Origin: Bacteroidales bacterium
Lineage (GTDB): Bacteria > Bacteroidota > Bacteroidia > Bacteroidales > F082
DNA length: 64,000 nt
Reading direction: 5' to 3'
NCBI GenBank assembly: GCA_015493525.1
Contig: WGCY01000049.1
Span: 106,035 to 170,034 of the forward strand
In this document: piece after piece, positions 62,298-64,000 of the stretch
Numbering within the stretch: position 1 is the stretch's first letter
Layout of the letters: each line of letters opens with the position of its first letter
Made by a program: the position numbers and the translations under genes
The notes under the pieces: generated by a model
What the model was told of the DNA's origin: nothing
Seen by the model: the letters and a program-made list of their open reading frames with translations, nothing else
Database searches by the model: none

Positions 62298-63836
62298 TTA
62301 CAAGTATTGACGTTCTTTTAAAAATTGTTCCCATTCTGTGATGCGCTCATTCTTTAAAACGCGGGGAAATTTATTGGCACTGCCCGTTTTTCCTTTCATC
62401 TCCATGTATTCCAGAAATGCTTTTTGGGGCAGGACCACCACAAAAACTTCGCGGATAGCTTCCAACCGTTCCACACGATAGTCGTCGTTGAGATTTTTTA
62501 AATGAGTATCGATTTTTTGTGAAGCTACTTTCGGGTCAAGCGGGGCAGTCGTACCGAGGTACCATCTGTGGGCAAACAGTCCCTGATAGCGAAAAGCCAT
62601 TACTGTAAACTCATTGATTTCAATGTTCAGTTCTTCCTGCAGCAGTTCTATGGCCCGGTTCATGTTTTCCTGCGAGAGGTGTTCACCGCAGATACTCAGA
62701 AAATGTTTGGTACGTCCCGTAATTTGAATCTCTGCAAAATCTTTGTTGATAAATTTAATGGTATCGCCCAGCAGATAACGCCATGCCCCCGCATTGGTGC
62801 TCATAAGCAGGGCATAATCCACGCCGTTTTTCACATCGGCAATGGTGTGTGTTTCAACAGTTTCCCTGATGTTTCCTTCCTCATCAAAATTATTTTCATT
62901 AAAAGGGACAAACTCAAAGAATATTCCGTTGTCCGTTTGCATATCCATGCCGGCATTCAACCGGTTTTGAAAGGCAACATACCCCTCGGAGGCAAGGTAC
63001 GATTCGTTGTACATCACCTCTTTGGCAAACAGCTTTTCAAAACTTTTTATATAAGGTTTAAAAGAAACACCGCTGTGCACATAAACCCCGAGGTTCGGCC
63101 AGATATCGTGGATAGTTTCCACATGATACTCTTCAATAATCCGCTCAAGGAGAATTTGTATCCAGGCCGGAACGCCCACCACGATACCGATGTCCCAGTC
63201 TGGTGCTTTCCGTACCATATCACGCAATTTGGTGTCCCAGTCGGCAGTGCGCGAAATACGTTTTCCCGGTTTGTAAAAATGCTGAAACCAAAACGGAATG
63301 CTCGCTGCGGTAATGCCCGAAAGGTCGCCTTCGTAATAGGTCCCGTTGTACTGCAGGTGGGTACTGCCACCAATCATAAGCATTCCCTTTTCATAAAAGT
63401 CGAGTGGGAAATTATAACGTACCATAGAGACAATCTGGCGGAGGCTGGCCCGTTTGATGCTGCTGAGCATATCGCCCGTTACCGGGATATATTTGGAGGA
63501 AGCTTCAGAAGTTCCTGAGCTTAAAGCAAAATATTTTACTTTGCCCGGCCAGGTTACGTAAGGCTCGCCGTTGAGCGACCGGTACCACCAGCATTTATAC
63601 ATTTTAGAGTAATTGAAAACAGGAACGGTTTCGCGAAAAGCATCCACCACGTTGCCGGAAGTGAGGATTTTCGAGAATTTATAGTGCTCGCCAAAAGCGG
63701 TAAACTGCGCCTTGCGCAACAGTTTTACCAATTGCCCCCTTTGTGCCTTTTCTGGGTTTATCCACTGTTTTTTTAGCTCAACAGGCTTGTTCCTAATGAT
63801 ATAAGCTCTCCGAATAAGACTTCCTAACAGGGGCAT
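62298..63836 (-). CDS. GH3 (auxin-responsive promoter) family acyl-acid amido synthetase-like protein
   Basis: About 512 residues, homologous to plant GH3 acyl-adenylate/amino acid conjugating enzymes. The ATP site SSGTSEASSKYIPVT, the YLASEGYVAF strand and the NAGAWRYLLGDTIKF segment are present. It should activate a carboxylic acid as AMP ester and pass it to an amine such as an amino acid. The real substrates are unknown. The start is ATG 63836 or 63842 (MFMPLLG). It is first in a two-gene unit with the LysE-like exporter. Confidence 0.87.
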   Translation of the reverse strand: MPLLGSLIRRAYIIRNKPVELKKQWINPEKAQRGQLVKLLRKAQFTAFGEHYKFSKILTSGNVVDAFRETVPVFNYSKMYKCWWYRSLNGEPYVTWPGKVKYFALSSGTSEASSKYIPVTGDMLSSIKRASLRQIVSMVRYNFPLDFYEKGMLMIGGSTHLQYNGTYYEGDLSGITAASIPFWFQHFYKPGKRISRTADWDTKLRDMVRKAPDWDIGIVVGVPAWIQILLERIIEEYHVETIHDIWPNLGVYVHSGVSFKPYIKSFEKLFAKEVMYNESYLASEGYVAFQNRLNAGMDMQTDNGIFFEFVPFNENNFDEEGNIRETVETHTIADVKNGVDYALLMSTNAGAWRYLLGDTIKFINKDFAEIQITGRTKHFLSICGEHLSQENMNRAIELLQEELNIEINEFTVMAFRYQGLFAHRWYLGTTAPLDPKVASQKIDTHLKNLNDDYRVERLEAIREVFVVVLPQKAFLEYMEMKGKTGSANKFPRVLKNERITEWEQFLKERQYL

Positions 63837-63858
63837 AAACATTTACGTTTTAACCGCG

Positions 63859-63866
63859 CAAAGATA
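63859..63866 (-). promoter_or_regulatory. -7 box upstream of the GH3-family gene
   Basis: TATCTTTG on the reverse strand matches TAnnTTTG, about 17-23 bp before the start. No clear -33. Confidence 0.35.
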
Positions 63867-63965
63867 ATAATAATCATCATTTACATTTCCTGTTAACATT
63901 TAGGTTAATAGCGGCGGAGTGCAGGCCGGCACTTGTATCAGTTCGGTTATAACAACCACACCATC

Positions 63966-64000
63966 ATGACCATAGTAAAAAAAGAAGAGATAAAAGTGGC
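63966..64000 (+). CDS. Start of a possible gene cut by the window edge
   Basis: ATG at 63966 opens MTIVKKEEIKV, which stays open to the end of the window. With only 11 codons nothing can be said about the product; the upstream 100 bp has no other reading frame. Confidence 0.35.
   Translation, partial: MTIVKKEEIKV

Noticed and set aside
62568..63518. 316-residue plus-strand reading frame opposite the GH3-family gene
   Set aside because: Antisense shadow without domain or signal; the minus-strand gene is well supported.

Overview
The window is chromosomal DNA from a member of the Bacteroidota, probably an anaerobic or facultative Bacteroidales/Marinilabiliales-type organism (the order is an inference). 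Four things support this. There is a complete PorP-GldK-GldL-GldM-GldN type IX secretion block. Many genes have upstream boxes matching the Bacteroidota -7 consensus TAnnTTTG, sometimes with a TTTG about 19-20 bp upstream, instead of Shine-Dalgarno/sigma70 signals. Lineage-typical genes are present (IPExxVDY protein, OstA-like plus LptD, Wza/Wzc-type capsule export, NagZ fused to a serine hydrolase). The acpP-fabF-rnc order is also typical. No rRNA, tRNA or CRISPR array was recognised.

Layout. 1-3024: capsule/exopolysaccharide export (Wzc-like kinase cut by the window edge, Wza-like lipoprotein). 3144-7146: purN, then acpP-fabF-rnc and two small conserved genes. 7165-17817: housekeeping and metabolism (threonine aldolase, rlmN, acyl-CoA synthetase, DAACS symporter, phosphofructokinase, uridine-kinase-like nucleoside kinase) with several membrane or barrel proteins of unknown role. 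17920-20663: a decayed stretch with a deleted M1 peptidase pseudogene, a small cytochrome c, an ArsR regulator with a DUF6660-like exported protein, and several non-coding repeats. 20664-24590: flavin reductase-rubredoxin fusion, 3-hydroxyacyl-CoA dehydrogenase, YgbA-like protein, IF-2B-family protein, lipid A acyltransferase. 24739-29058: three tightly packed genes (TPR/beta-barrel, processive GT2, GH26-like hydrolase) that look like a compact synthase-dependent exopolysaccharide system. 29144-35533: envelope biogenesis (OstA-like, MlaD-like, amidase, LptD). 35629-41665: T9SS core. 41703-43692: small membrane and exported proteins.

The most interesting region is 44038-56467. A dihydroorotate-dehydrogenase-like gene precedes a 12-gene respiratory complex: Mrp/Mnh-type antiporter subunits (E, F, G, DUF4040, MbhE/F-type B, C and two different D-type subunits), then NuoH-, NuoB-, NuoC- and NuoD-like subunits, and finally a fusion of a two-cluster ferredoxin domain with a GltD/NfnB-like NAD(P)H oxidoreductase. 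Gene order, the doubled D-type antiporter subunit, a NuoB-like protein with only three cysteines and a NuoD-like protein with an incomplete [NiFe] ligand set all resemble the archaeal MBX/MBS sulfane reductase and Ehr-type complexes. They do not resemble a true hydrogenase or complex I. The complex probably couples NAD(P)H/ferredoxin redox chemistry to ion pumping. A four-helix-bundle (S23) gene flanked by inverted GTTAAGTGTTA-type repeats sits inside this operon and looks like a small mobile cassette. A clear intrinsic terminator follows the operon.

56735-63836: peptidoglycan recycling (murQ with an exported NagZ/serine-hydrolase fusion), a stand-alone cysD, and a GH3-family acyl-acid amido synthetase coupled to a LysE-type exporter. 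The window ends about 35 bases into a further possible gene.
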